Source: a virus | Length of the DNA stretch: 24,296 nucleotides | IMG/VR virus record: IMGVR_UViG_3300047994_000303 | Span: 1-24,296 of that record | Reading direction: 5' to 3' (one strand) | In this document: piece by piece, positions 6,527-15,320 of the stretch | Layout of the letters: the number at the start of each line of letters is the position of its first letter | Numbering within the stretch: position 1 is the stretch's first letter | The notes under the pieces: model-generated | What the model saw: only the letters and a program-made list of their open reading frames with translations | The model's database searches: none | Told to the model about the DNA's origin: nothing | Position numbers and translations under genes: made by a program

Positions 6527-8644
6527 TCAGGAGGGATCGGCGGAAACAGGCATAGGTGTTGTGGTCGCTGCCAGGGGGCAATTGAGCGCCCAGGCGCTAC
6601 CAAGATCGGCCGCAATGTCCCACCCAGTTGGCTTGCTTACGGTCGCGAAGTTGTCGGTGACGGCGTTGCCTCGGAAGATATTGCCATATCCGTAAGGATA
6701 AAAAAGTGAGAGCTTCGACTGCGGATTGACGGGCGCACTGGCGAGCGTGACCTGTAGATGCGTAGCATCGATGCGAACGCACGCTATCGCGGAGATGATT
6801 GGGCCCGGCGACGCCGTTGTGCCGCCATCCATGATGGCGAAGCCCTGGCCTGCGGCCGCCAAAAGTGGCACGATCAAATCACTGCCCGCATCGTGCACAA
6901 TGGTGAGCAATAATATTTGAGTGTTCGCCACCGCCTGATAGACATGGGCAATGGTGGGGCCACCAATCCTGGGAATACCTGATGGAATTGCTATCTCAGT
7001 ATCGCCGCCCATGGCCGCCAGAACAGCGCGAGCAGCCACCGGAGCCGCAAGACGTCCAAAACGTAAATTGTCAGTTGCGTCGCGGTGATTGAAGTCGCCT
7101 CCGGTCGAGACTCCCGTGGCGGGACTCCATGATGAGCCACGAGGATTGCTGTCCGCAGTTTGCGGTAATCCGACAAAGACATTCTGGGTCGGATCGCCAG
7201 CAACCTCAGCTGCTACTTCGCGTACCATTTGGATGCCGCCAACGCTGCCGCTACCGAAGGGAATTGCATTCCACCACATAAGGGGTAGCGATGAGGCACT
7301 TCTCATAAGCGTGGAACGCATAAGGCCTAGCAACCGTTTGAATGCGTTTTCGTACCGTGCCTTTTCGTCGTAATTTCGCGCGCTGTCGCTTTCCGTCCAG
7401 GGCCAGACAAGAAGAGAAATATCCTGTAGATCAATTGCCAGCTGCGATCCAAGATAGGTCTGCACCGCAGTACCGTCCGTCCCGAGCGGCCAGTTTGCAG
7501 GATCACTGCCATCTTCAGGGTCGGTTAGGAAGGCCCCTGGATAGACAACGAATCCGCTAAAGGGGACATTGCTGATTCCATGGCCAGAAACGCAGGTATA
7601 GCTATCTCCGCCACCCCACAATCCAATGACGTTGTAGGCCAAAGCGCCGATATGCCATGCAATTCCCTGCGCCATCAGATGCCAAGCCCCATCCGTCAGA
7701 GAATATCCGGCATTGGATTGACCCATGACAACAAGCTGTACTCCCTTGCGCGGCCCGCGGCTCCACCTGGTCGCGCAGGAGAGCAGGGTGGTCACGTCGC
7801 TTGCAGAGAGGGCCCGTACCCAAATTGCCGCCTCATGAAACCAACATTGCGCCGCACCATGAGGCGCGCCGGAGTGTAGAAACAGCAACGGTCCAGCAAG
7901 CACCGATGGGCAAGGGTTAGCCGCGGCGGTAGCTACCTGGGTTGCGTCAAGCCATACGTCGGTCCCGACGCCAGGCGTATTTCGGATGATAATCGAGTGT
8001 GTGTGTCGCCTCTCAAGGTTGGCTGTCAGCACGGTTTGTGACGCGCCAGGAAACAGAATCAACCTCGATACGCTCCCCGACTGCGCATCAGCCGAGAGTA
8101 TGACATCGCCGCCGCACTTAAGGAGCGCGATCGAGGTCAGGCTAGAGCCCTGGACGAAATTCGGCCGTGACCACACAAAATACAGCGTCCAGGCCACGGA
8201 TGAACCGAGATTTGCCGACGCCAGCGAGAACCCGGTGTCCTGGTCCATCAGCGGCAAGAGCATTCCGCTCTGCGGCGCAGCCGGTGGCAGGACCGTGTTC
8301 AGACCTAGGCCGCCCAGCGTGCCATTGAGCCGTGGCGTCGCCTGTGGCGCGCTACCGTTCCCCGCTTGGTGATAGACACCGATGTTGGCATTGGCTCCCG
8401 ACTTATCGACTATGCTGGACGCGGGATTGCCCCAGCCCGGCAGCGGGAGGCCATTGCCATCGACCATGCCCGCATAACTGCCAGCATCCCACCACCCCGA
8501 CAGCCCGGAAATGGCGATAGGAAAAGGACCGGCGAATAGACCAATACTTTCATTCGCGGCTGCGCTTGGCATGCTCCGCCACAGCACCGGCCGCCCACGA
8601 TCCGCCAGCATAATTCTGCTTGGACTTATCCGTGCAACGCCCAT
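6527..8644 (-). CDS. LamG-like plus SGNH/GDSL esterase tail protein
   Basis: 705 residues from the ATG at 8644, two bases after the preceding stop; the frame is open to 8722 but that would run into the upstream gene. Residues about 45-290 look like a LamG/concanavalin-type lectin domain (GLSGWWDAGSY at the start; FHEAAIWVRALSASDVTTLL at the end, a typical LamG closing strand). Residues about 302-545 look like an SGNH hydrolase of the sialate O-acetylesterase type: VVMGQSN with nucleophile Ser310, LLVWPWTESDSA where the family has WxQGExD, and GDFNHRD giving a DxxH pair, Asp517 and His520. The C-terminal 160 residues are beta-rich. The likely role is a virion-bound esterase that binds and de-esterifies a surface polysaccharide. 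Fold assignments are from motifs only. Confidence 0.72.
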   Translation of the reverse strand: MGVARISPSRIMLADRGRPVLWRSMPSAAANESIGLFAGPFPIAISGLSGWWDAGSYAGMVDGNGLPLPGWGNPASSIVDKSGANANIGVYHQAGNGSAPQATPRLNGTLGGLGLNTVLPPAAPQSGMLLPLMDQDTGFSLASANLGSSVAWTLYFVWSRPNFVQGSSLTSIALLKCGGDVILSADAQSGSVSRLILFPGASQTVLTANLERRHTHSIIIRNTPGVGTDVWLDATQVATAAANPCPSVLAGPLLFLHSGAPHGAAQCWFHEAAIWVRALSASDVTTLLSCATRWSRGPRKGVQLVVMGQSNAGYSLTDGAWHLMAQGIAWHIGALAYNVIGLWGGGDSYTCVSGHGISNVPFSGFVVYPGAFLTDPEDGSDPANWPLGTDGTAVQTYLGSQLAIDLQDISLLVWPWTESDSARNYDEKARYENAFKRLLGLMRSTLMRSASSLPLMWWNAIPFGSGSVGGIQMVREVAAEVAGDPTQNVFVGLPQTADSNPRGSSWSPATGVSTGGDFNHRDATDNLRFGRLAAPVAARAVLAAMGGDTEIAIPSGIPRIGGPTIAHVYQAVANTQILLLTIVHDAGSDLIVPLLAAAGQGFAIMDGGTTASPGPIISAIACVRIDATHLQVTLASAPVNPQSKLSLFYPYGYGNIFRGNAVTDNFATVSKPTGWDIAADLGSAWALNCPLAATTTPMPVSADPS

Positions 8645-8646
8645 TG

Positions 8647-11121
8647 CTAGGTGGCCGTTACGGTATATGGGCTGACATAGGTTGCAACGACCGCGCCGGC
8701 ACTGCTGAGGGCTTGAAACCAAAGATAATATACGCCCGCCACCGCAGGCGCATTGGCATACATGGTTTCAAGATTGTGACCGCCAGTGGACCAGATTCCA
8801 GTTGTCATCGGCGCCCAGGACGTAGGCGCAACGGTTGTACTTGTGCTGTAGCCGTACTCGACTACAGCGGGCGCAGTATAGGAACCGTCTCCCACTGATG
8901 TGTTGATGTTGACGTTGATCGCATTGCCTCCGCTGCCATGCGCCCACGACACGTTGGCTGACGGGTTAATGCCGGCGGTGAGCAGATACGAACTGGGCGC
9001 GCTGGTCGTCGCCGAGATTGCCGACGTCCAGCCGCTCGTGCCGCCCGTGTTGACCGCCTCAACCTGGTAGTCATAGGCGGTGCTGGGGGTTAGCCCGGAA
9101 ATGGTTGCAGCCGTGGTCAGCACGCCAGTGATCGTCGTCCAGGAGTTCATCCCGTGGGGGCTGTATGCTATAGTGTAACTTACAGCCGATCCGCCAGATC
9201 CTGGCGCAATCCAGGCTAGAGACTGAGTCGTGCTGGTCGGGGACCCAGCCACCAAGCCAGTTGGGATACCCGGTGGGGCGACAGCCGTTGTTGCGGTCGT
9301 CGTCATGGAGAATGCACTTATTCCACCAGTATTGCTGGCCGCGACTTGAACGTCGTATCCAGTACCCGAGGCAAGCCCACTGATCGTATAGGCTGTTCCG
9401 GATACCCCGGTGATCTGCGTCCAAGCACCGGAGCCCGTAACCCGATATTGCAGGACGTAGGTCACGACCGGGCCACCGGTGATGGGGATACCCCAGGATA
9501 GAGGTAGGGTCGTCTGGGTTGCGGTCCCGACAACCGGCGGCGGCGGCACACCTGGGGCAGCGATTGTGGTGGTTCCATTCACCACCGGGCTCGGCGAACC
9601 TGAACCTGCGCTGTTCACACCGAATACCTGGAAGTCGTACTCGGTGCTGGAAGTCAAACCCGTCACGGCGACCGTGTCTGCAGTAATTCCCGTGGCAAAG
9701 GTAATCCAACTCGACTGCCCGGTGACACGGTACTGAGCGGTGTAGGCCCCGACCGTTCCGCCTGTCGTGGGCGGGGACCAAGCCAATGACACGGCATTGG
9801 CGGTCGGAGCCGATGCAACAAGACCGGTAACAGCACCCGGTGCGACCGTCGGCGCCGCCCCAGTTGTCGCATTGACCATCGATGAGGCAGGCCCGAAACC
9901 GCCAGCGTTATAAGCCAACAACTGGATGTCATACTCTGTCGCAGCCACCAATCCGGTGATGACAGTAGTTGCGACAGACACGGTCTGAGTTATCCAGGTT
10001 GACTGGCCTGTGACCCGATACTGAACGACAAATCCGGTTGGCGTTCCACCACCTACTGGGATCGACCAACTCAACGCGATCGAGCCGTAAGTGATCGTTC
10101 CAACGGCAAGGGCGCTAACCTGACCAGGTACCGGTGACGCGGAGGGTCCGGATACCCAGCCTATATTTAGCGATCCTCCGGAATACGTCAGAGCATAGAG
10201 CTCCGCGCACTGCCCGTTTGCTACCGTTTGCAGGCCGCTAGTTGTTGTTATGGAGCTATCGAGTGTCACGACGCCGCCCGACACATTTACGAGCTTGCAA
10301 GCAAATCCCGAACCCTCAGTGGCGGAATGGGTAAGCGTGATCGGCTTCGAAATGACGAGAATGGCGCCGTTATGCACGCTACCGTCTAGAGTCGTATTGA
10401 CCGTGAGCTCTACAACGGGCTGCCTATAGCCGGGTAGATGACCAGCGATCCACGACCACATCGCGGCGAAGGTCTGGACCAGCATGGTGCTGCTGCCCTG
10501 ACCGACCCAAAATGTGTCCGTATCAGCCGCCGCGCCAGCAACCGCTCCGTTATCGATCGTTTCGCCGTCGATGAGGTTGGCATAAGAAATAGAGTGGTCG
10601 ACTCCGCTCTGGCTAACCGCTACTAGGTCACTGCCTACAAGAGCATCCACTTGGGTCAAACCGGCAATGCTGCTACTACTGCCAGACGCGGGCCCGCCCG
10701 CTGTTACTGTCCCCGTCGCTGAAATGACCCCGGAAGAATCGATCGTTACGTTTTCACCCGCGGAAAACAGGCCCCTCAGTATAGACAACTCTAATAGCGC
10801 GGGCGTACCGTTGCTGTTGAGCACCGCTTGATCCGTCGGTGTCAGACTTGCCTTGACCGGAAAACTCGCGTGATCCGACCCATTGGCCTCCAAGCTAGCA
10901 TCGACGACAGCCAATCCCGTCCCGACACCAATGGGCTCCGGGCCACCAGCCCCCAGGCTCATGCGTCCGAGAAGCGACCCAGTGGGAGCCATAATCGCCG
11001 GTTGGCTGCTAGCCAGCAAGGAGCCGACCGGCACGGAGCGTGTCGCTCCGGCTTGACTGACCAGTACTTCATCAGATGGCGCGACCGTCTGCGCAACGGG
11101 CAGTTGATTAATCGTCGGCAT
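8647..11121 (-). CDS. Tail fibre with four fibronectin type III domains
   Basis: 824 residues. The N-terminus (MPTINQLPVA, then SDEVLVSQAG) matches the N-terminus of the neighbouring 1111-residue fibre and is probably the particle-attachment module. A second copy of the same short motif is SDLVAVSQSG at 164-173. Residues about 329-421, 426-518, 521-611 and 614-707 are four FnIII domains, recognisable by LSW near strand B, YRVTGxxxW and TEYDxQV. The last 117 residues are a separate, possibly receptor-binding, domain. AAAGGG precedes the ATG by four bases. FnIII domains are common spacers or carbohydrate binders on phage tails. Confidence 0.85.
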   Translation of the reverse strand: MPTINQLPVAQTVAPSDEVLVSQAGATRSVPVGSLLASSQPAIMAPTGSLLGRMSLGAGGPEPIGVGTGLAVVDASLEANGSDHASFPVKASLTPTDQAVLNSNGTPALLELSILRGLFSAGENVTIDSSGVISATGTVTAGGPASGSSSSIAGLTQVDALVGSDLVAVSQSGVDHSISYANLIDGETIDNGAVAGAAADTDTFWVGQGSSTMLVQTFAAMWSWIAGHLPGYRQPVVELTVNTTLDGSVHNGAILVISKPITLTHSATEGSGFACKLVNVSGGVVTLDSSITTTSGLQTVANGQCAELYALTYSGGSLNIGWVSGPSASPVPGQVSALAVGTITYGSIALSWSIPVGGGTPTGFVVQYRVTGQSTWITQTVSVATTVITGLVAATEYDIQLLAYNAGGFGPASSMVNATTGAAPTVAPGAVTGLVASAPTANAVSLAWSPPTTGGTVGAYTAQYRVTGQSSWITFATGITADTVAVTGLTSSTEYDFQVFGVNSAGSGSPSPVVNGTTTIAAPGVPPPPVVGTATQTTLPLSWGIPITGGPVVTYVLQYRVTGSGAWTQITGVSGTAYTISGLASGTGYDVQVAASNTGGISAFSMTTTATTAVAPPGIPTGLVAGSPTSTTQSLAWIAPGSGGSAVSYTIAYSPHGMNSWTTITGVLTTAATISGLTPSTAYDYQVEAVNTGGTSGWTSAISATTSAPSSYLLTAGINPSANVSWAHGSGGNAINVNINTSVGDGSYTAPAVVEYGYSTSTTVAPTSWAPMTTGIWSTGGHNLETMYANAPAVAGVYYLWFQALSSAGAVVATYVSPYTVTAT
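9001..10137 (-). repeat. Four tandem fibronectin III units
   Basis: The units are about 95 codons each and diverged. The segment QYRVTGQSTWIT of unit 1 recurs as QYRVTGQSSWIT in unit 2 and QYRVTGSGAWTQ in unit 3. Unit 4 is more distant (IAYSPHGMNSWTT). Confidence 0.8.
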
Positions 11122-11173
11122 AGGTACCCTTTACGAAGCCAGTCCAGGTTAAGATTTCCGTTGGGGCGACCAC

Positions 11174-14100
11174 TTACGAACCCACACTGCACCACCAGGA
11201 TCCAGCAGCAGCGTTCCATTGGGCAGAAAAAGCCCCACCAGCAGCAAGCGAGGTAGGCGGTGTCTGGATATCGACGAGGCCACCGCCGCTGTCTTTGACG
11301 ATCAAGCTCTGAACGGCGATCTGAGAGCTGACACGGATCAGCTGCCCGTTGGTCGGGATCGCAGGAAGAGCCACAATTAACGAATTCAGGCTGCTTGATC
11401 CCAGTATCCGAAAGTCAGATGTCTCGTATGGGATGCCGATCGTCTGACCGGACGAAGGCGTAGCGGTCGCCATTGCCTGGCGTTCGATAACACTCGCAAA
11501 CGAGACAGGTCCTCCGAAATTCGTGACACCGCCGTTGGGATTTATTGATATTATACGGGGTAGCAGCGTCAACGCACCCGTGTTCGTGTTAAGTGTAAAG
11601 TCTGTGGGAGAGCCGTTAAAGGAATTGCCGATAATAGCATTTGTATTTTGCAGATTTGATACAACAACCGCGTTAGCCCCGTTAATTGCGTTCGCGACAA
11701 CCGTTGTATTCGATACCGTACCTCCTGCAATCGCAGTACTCGTTCCGCCAAGAGCGACACCCGCACCCGTGACACTACTAATAACGTTCGACGATATGAT
11801 ATTAGGCGTTACGCCCTGCTGACCTAGACTGCTGACGATAATGCCCGTCTCTGTCCCGGAAAAAGCCCCTAATATTGTATTTCCGGATATTACGTTGTTG
11901 TTGCACTCTTCCAGGTCTATTGCCGCCCAAGTCGCGCTAGCACTATTAAAACGCACGAAGGTGCTGCCCGATATGGTCGATAATGAGCCCCAGCTCACGA
12001 GAATGTCACGGTATTGGGCGTTGAATGTACTGTTGACGACATTCAACTGTTCGCTAGTGGTTATAGTCTGGAATGAAATGCTCTCGCCACTCGTTACCGT
12101 CCCTATTGTATTGGGAAGAAGCGTTATTTGGCCATTGGACTTATTGATCGCGGTAATGCGACTTTGCGGTGCTATACCAGTCCCATTAACAACCATACCC
12201 ACGGCAAGAAGGGGCGCGACGTTCGCCGAAACTATGATTGGGCTGCCCGCCACAGTCGTGGTAGTGGCTGTATAAGATACGGCGGGCGTGATGCCGCCCC
12301 AATTGATACCCCACCAATTTCCAATGATGGTGCAGCCCGAAACCGTCACGCCCTGCACATATCCATAGACATTAAGACCCGTCGAGTAACCTTGAATGAT
12401 ACAATCTGTGAGCGCGATAGACACGGCAAATAAATTGGCGCTCGGTGCCGCTATCGACAACCCAACGTCAGGCCCAGCGCTAGAGGCTCCCGGTGCTTGG
12501 ATATTAACGTTGCGAAGCTCAAAGCAAGTAAGGTTTTCAAGAACGATCCCTGTCAGCCAGCCTGAGGCTTGGGTCGGCCCACGAACGAAAATGTCTGATA
12601 AACCGCTGTTTCCGTAGTAAAGAGAGTTGGCTGTTGGATCGACAACAATCGAGAGACCGGTTCCATAAAGCACCGGTGATGTAGCGGATCTGACGATGTC
12701 GAGATCGGATACGCGTACCGATCCCCAGGAGCCAGACTTCTGCTTCAAAGTAAGCATCATGCCGTTGGTGGTACCGACAAACGAGAGCACGGTGTTGCCC
12801 GCTCCAGCGCCCTTAATGCTGATCGCGGTTCCAGCGATCGTTTGGATCAGCGCCTGACTGATGAGGTAACATCCGCTAGGCACAAAACCTGTTCCGCCTT
12901 GCGATGCAAGCGCTGACAGCCAACTTTGGATCGCTGCGGTATCGTCTGTGATCCCATCTCCCTTGGCACCAAAGTTTTTCGCATTCAGAGCATCGGCAAA
13001 ATAGGCAGCCAGTGTGCGATAGGAGGAGCCGCTCGTCGCAATCACCGTCGAAGCTGACGCGTCACTGCCTTTGAGAAGACGCTGCGCGATGGCATTGCCT
13101 AACATCGAAGCAGTTCCGGTGTCGCTTGGCGTCACATCGCCATTGCTTAAATCCACTCCGGACGTGGCGATCGAAAGGCTGCCACCAGTCAGCGATAGCC
13201 CGCCATTGGGAGCGAGGCCCACTGCCGTGAATTTTCCACCAGTCGCACCAATAATTGGCGATGTTGGCAGCGATGACAGTACTGTACCGACCTGAGCGTC
13301 GACGTACTGCTTCGGCGCTGCCTGTAGACTTGCAGTAGGATTCGCCGCCAGCGCCAGCGGACCCGTCATCGTTCCCCCAGACAGAGGAAGCGCAGTCAGA
13401 ATTTGAGTGTCAACGTAGTGCTTGGTCGTGGCCTGCACCGATGCCACAGGATCGCCGGCGAGTGCCAGCATTCCTGTCATTGTGCCGCCGCTTCTGGGGA
13501 GCACTGTTCCGATCTGGGTATCGACGTAGTCCTTGGTCGCCGCTTGAAGCGGTGTCACAGGGTCGGCCGACAGTGTTAAGGAACCAGTCATCGTGCCGCC
13601 AGCAAGCGGCAGGGCTGCTACGGTATGTGCATCAACGTATTGCTTGGTGGCTGCCTGCAGCGATGTCACGGGATCTGTCGCGAGAGTTAGCAACCCGCGC
13701 ATTGTTCCGCCGGTCAGCGGCAGTGACGTTCCGACTTGGCTATCGACGTAATGCTTGGTGGCTGCCTGGCTTGCCGCAACGGGATCGGCAGCCAGCGCGA
13801 GCACCCCGGTCATTACACCGCCAGTCGTTGGGAGAGCTTTCGCGACATTGGCATCGACGTATCCCTTCGTCGCGGCCTGCAAAGCGCTGCCGGGATCCGC
13901 CGCAAGCGTAAGCGGGCCCGTCAAAATGCCCCCAGCAAGCGGAAGCAGCCCCAAAGCTGCCAAGTCGACATATTGCTTCGTACTGGCCTGCAAAGCGGCC
14001 GTCGGATTAGTTGCAAGCATGAGAGCGCCGCTCATCGTACCGCCGGTTTTCGACAGCAGATTGGCCGCCATGTCGGCAAGCCGTTCACCCGTCGTTGTGC

Positions 14101-14509
14101 CGGTGGGGGTCACCAACAACTGCGAGATATCAAGACCCGACATCCCGGAGAGGCCGCTCATAAACTGCCAGTATGGGACGGCGGTATTCGTCCCCCCTTG
14201 GCTGAGGGGCACCAAATCCCCGCTAGCCGGAACGGTTCCAGTAGGGAGTCCGCTGACGACGTAGTTCGTGGTGGCCGAGAGAGTTCCCCCGTTCAGGACC
14301 AGATTCGCGCCAATCGTCAACGTTTCCGGTGCGCCAGTGCCGGCTGACTCACGGCCAAGGATTGTGCCTGTCGGCAGCGAAAGGGATGCCTGTAGGCCGG
14401 CCACGATCTGCGCACGGGTGACCTTGCGCGCAATGCCGCTTTGGCTTGCGAGCACTTCATCCGTATCGGAGGCCGCAGTAGCGGGCGCCAGTTCGTCAAT
14501 GGTGGGCAT
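11174..14509 (-). CDS. Long tail fibre/tailspike with 37-residue repeats and beta-helix domain
   Basis: 1111 residues. The N-terminal 85 residues (MPTIDELAPA, SDTDEVLASQSG, PTGTILGRESAGTGAPE) are paralogous to the start of the FnIII fibre. GDLVPLSQGGTNTAVPY at 97-113 repeats the short SQxG motif. Residues 151-409 hold seven 37-residue repeats with core GGTMTGxLxLAxDP and ATKxYVD, a familiar phage fibre shaft repeat. At about 512 NFGAKGDGITDDTAAIQ opens a pectate-lyase-3-like right-handed beta-helix of about 450 residues. It is followed by a C-terminal beta-rich tip ending WWCSVGS. Catalytic residues of a depolymerase cannot be picked out, so binding and degrading roles are both possible. A Shine-Dalgarno GGAG is present but 11 bases away. 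Confidence 0.87.
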   Translation of the reverse strand: MPTIDELAPATAASDTDEVLASQSGIARKVTRAQIVAGLQASLSLPTGTILGRESAGTGAPETLTIGANLVLNGGTLSATTNYVVSGLPTGTVPASGDLVPLSQGGTNTAVPYWQFMSGLSGMSGLDISQLLVTPTGTTTGERLADMAANLLSKTGGTMSGALMLATNPTAALQASTKQYVDLAALGLLPLAGGILTGPLTLAADPGSALQAATKGYVDANVAKALPTTGGVMTGVLALAADPVAASQAATKHYVDSQVGTSLPLTGGTMRGLLTLATDPVTSLQAATKQYVDAHTVAALPLAGGTMTGSLTLSADPVTPLQAATKDYVDTQIGTVLPRSGGTMTGMLALAGDPVASVQATTKHYVDTQILTALPLSGGTMTGPLALAANPTASLQAAPKQYVDAQVGTVLSSLPTSPIIGATGGKFTAVGLAPNGGLSLTGGSLSIATSGVDLSNGDVTPSDTGTASMLGNAIAQRLLKGSDASASTVIATSGSSYRTLAAYFADALNAKNFGAKGDGITDDTAAIQSWLSALASQGGTGFVPSGCYLISQALIQTIAGTAISIKGAGAGNTVLSFVGTTNGMMLTLKQKSGSWGSVRVSDLDIVRSATSPVLYGTGLSIVVDPTANSLYYGNSGLSDIFVRGPTQASGWLTGIVLENLTCFELRNVNIQAPGASSAGPDVGLSIAAPSANLFAVSIALTDCIIQGYSTGLNVYGYVQGVTVSGCTIIGNWWGINWGGITPAVSYTATTTTVAGSPIIVSANVAPLLAVGMVVNGTGIAPQSRITAINKSNGQITLLPNTIGTVTSGESISFQTITTSEQLNVVNSTFNAQYRDILVSWGSLSTISGSTFVRFNSASATWAAIDLEECNNNVISGNTILGAFSGTETGIIVSSLGQQGVTPNIISSNVISSVTGAGVALGGTSTAIAGGTVSNTTVVANAINGANAVVVSNLQNTNAIIGNSFNGSPTDFTLNTNTGALTLLPRIISINPNGGVTNFGGPVSFASVIERQAMATATPSSGQTIGIPYETSDFRILGSSSLNSLIVALPAIPTNGQLIRVSSQIAVQSLIVKDSGGGLVDIQTPPTSLAAGGAFSAQWNAAAGSWWCSVGS
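13283..14059 (-). repeat. Seven 111-bp in-frame tandem repeats in the fibre gene
   Basis: The repeat period is exactly 37 codons. Equivalent ATCRACGTA sites on the + strand at 13631 and 13742 are 111 bases apart. The protein repeats differ at several positions, with GGTMTG and QAATKxYVD best conserved; the first copy (SKTGGTMSG) and the last (QAAPKQYVD) are the most diverged. Confidence 0.9.
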
Positions 14510-14542
14510 AGGAAACTTGACTCCGGAAGGAGTAGGAGCGCT

Positions 14543-15025
14543 TCAGCTTGAAAGGATGGGATTACCGTTCTGATCTGTGATCACCAGGCCGGTATCAGTC
14601 TCCAGGGCCGTGACGGGGACAGATGGCGCGGAGAGCATAAGGACCGGGAGCAGAACGCTTCGTTGGATTGTGCGACCATTCGTCGTGCCTATAATAATGG
14701 TTATCGTATAGACTGTCCCGGCCTGGCCCCCCGAAAGCCAAAATACTGCCACTGCGCCGTCCGCGGTCGACAAAGCCAGCGTGAGGTCGCCCGGATTTGC
14801 CGGGCTGATTGTCGCATCTAGTGTCTGGATCGAGTCTCCATCGTTTCCAACGAAGGCGGGCGATATGTCGAACTGATAGTCAAGCACATCGGCAGGGTCT
14901 TTTGTTGGCCAGTTCAGTGGTGGCGGCGCCGATGCGATCGCACCTCTAGCGACGGGAATGAAGCTGTCTAGTATGACCGTACGCGCGTTACTCGGTTTCC
15001 AGACATGCGTTGCTTGCGTCGGCAT
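14543..15025 (-). CDS. Phage fibre-tail adaptor-like protein
   Basis: 160 residues. The segment WPTKDPADVLDYQFDIS followed by DGDSIQTLDATIS and WLSGGQAGTVYTITIIIGTT matches my recollection of phage fibre-tail adaptor proteins: a small beta-sandwich that joins fibres to the baseplate or closes the tail. It lies just before the two fibres, which fits. GGAG stands seven bases before the ATG. Adaptor function is inferred from family resemblance and position. Confidence 0.6.
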   Translation of the reverse strand: MPTQATHVWKPSNARTVILDSFIPVARGAIASAPPPLNWPTKDPADVLDYQFDISPAFVGNDGDSIQTLDATISPANPGDLTLALSTADGAVAVFWLSGGQAGTVYTITIIIGTTNGRTIQRSVLLPVLMLSAPSVPVTALETDTGLVITDQNGNPILSS

Positions 15026-15078
15026 GACGTGCTCCAGGCTGCAATTTTCAGTCGAGGAAATCGCTGTCGCGCCTTGCG

Positions 15079-15315
15079 CTAGGGAACCCGCGCCCGGGCT
15101 GGCCCCATCGGACGCTCAACACCTTCTTGGGTGGGGACGGTCTCGCCGGGTCCTGCCGCCACAACCCCCTCGACGCAGCGCAAACCGCAGGCAACGCCGT
15201 GCATGTCGGTGATGTCTATCCATGTAAGATCGGCGTGAAACATGCTCTTGACATCACCCGGCGTCGCAAGGAGCTCGACGACAGTGTTATCGTGAATCCG
15301 AGCGTAGGTTCTCAT
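15079..15315 (-). CDS. Small fibre-associated phage protein
   Basis: 78 residues from the ATG at 15315; a GTG at 15327 is a less likely start because it overlaps the preceding gene. The pattern YARIHDNTVVELLAT, then HADLTWIDIT, is common in small proteins encoded beside tail fibres in proteobacterial phages, some of them fibre assembly factors. No catalytic motif is visible. It lies between the glycine-rich tail protein and the adaptor-like protein, five bases after the former's stop. Confidence 0.6.
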   Translation of the reverse strand: MRTYARIHDNTVVELLATPGDVKSMFHADLTWIDITDMHGVACGLRCVEGVVAAGPGETVPTQEGVERPMGPARARVP

Positions 15316-15320
15316 TTTTT

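Noticed and set aside
13283-14059. Regular repeats that could suggest a CRISPR array
   Set aside because: The period is 111 bp, the units are diverged and lie in frame inside a long fibre gene; there are no short identical repeats with unique spacers and no cas genes.
6527-14509. Diversity-generating retroelement acting on fibre genes
   Set aside because: No reverse transcriptase, no template/variable repeat pair and no C-terminal C-type lectin fold were seen in the window.
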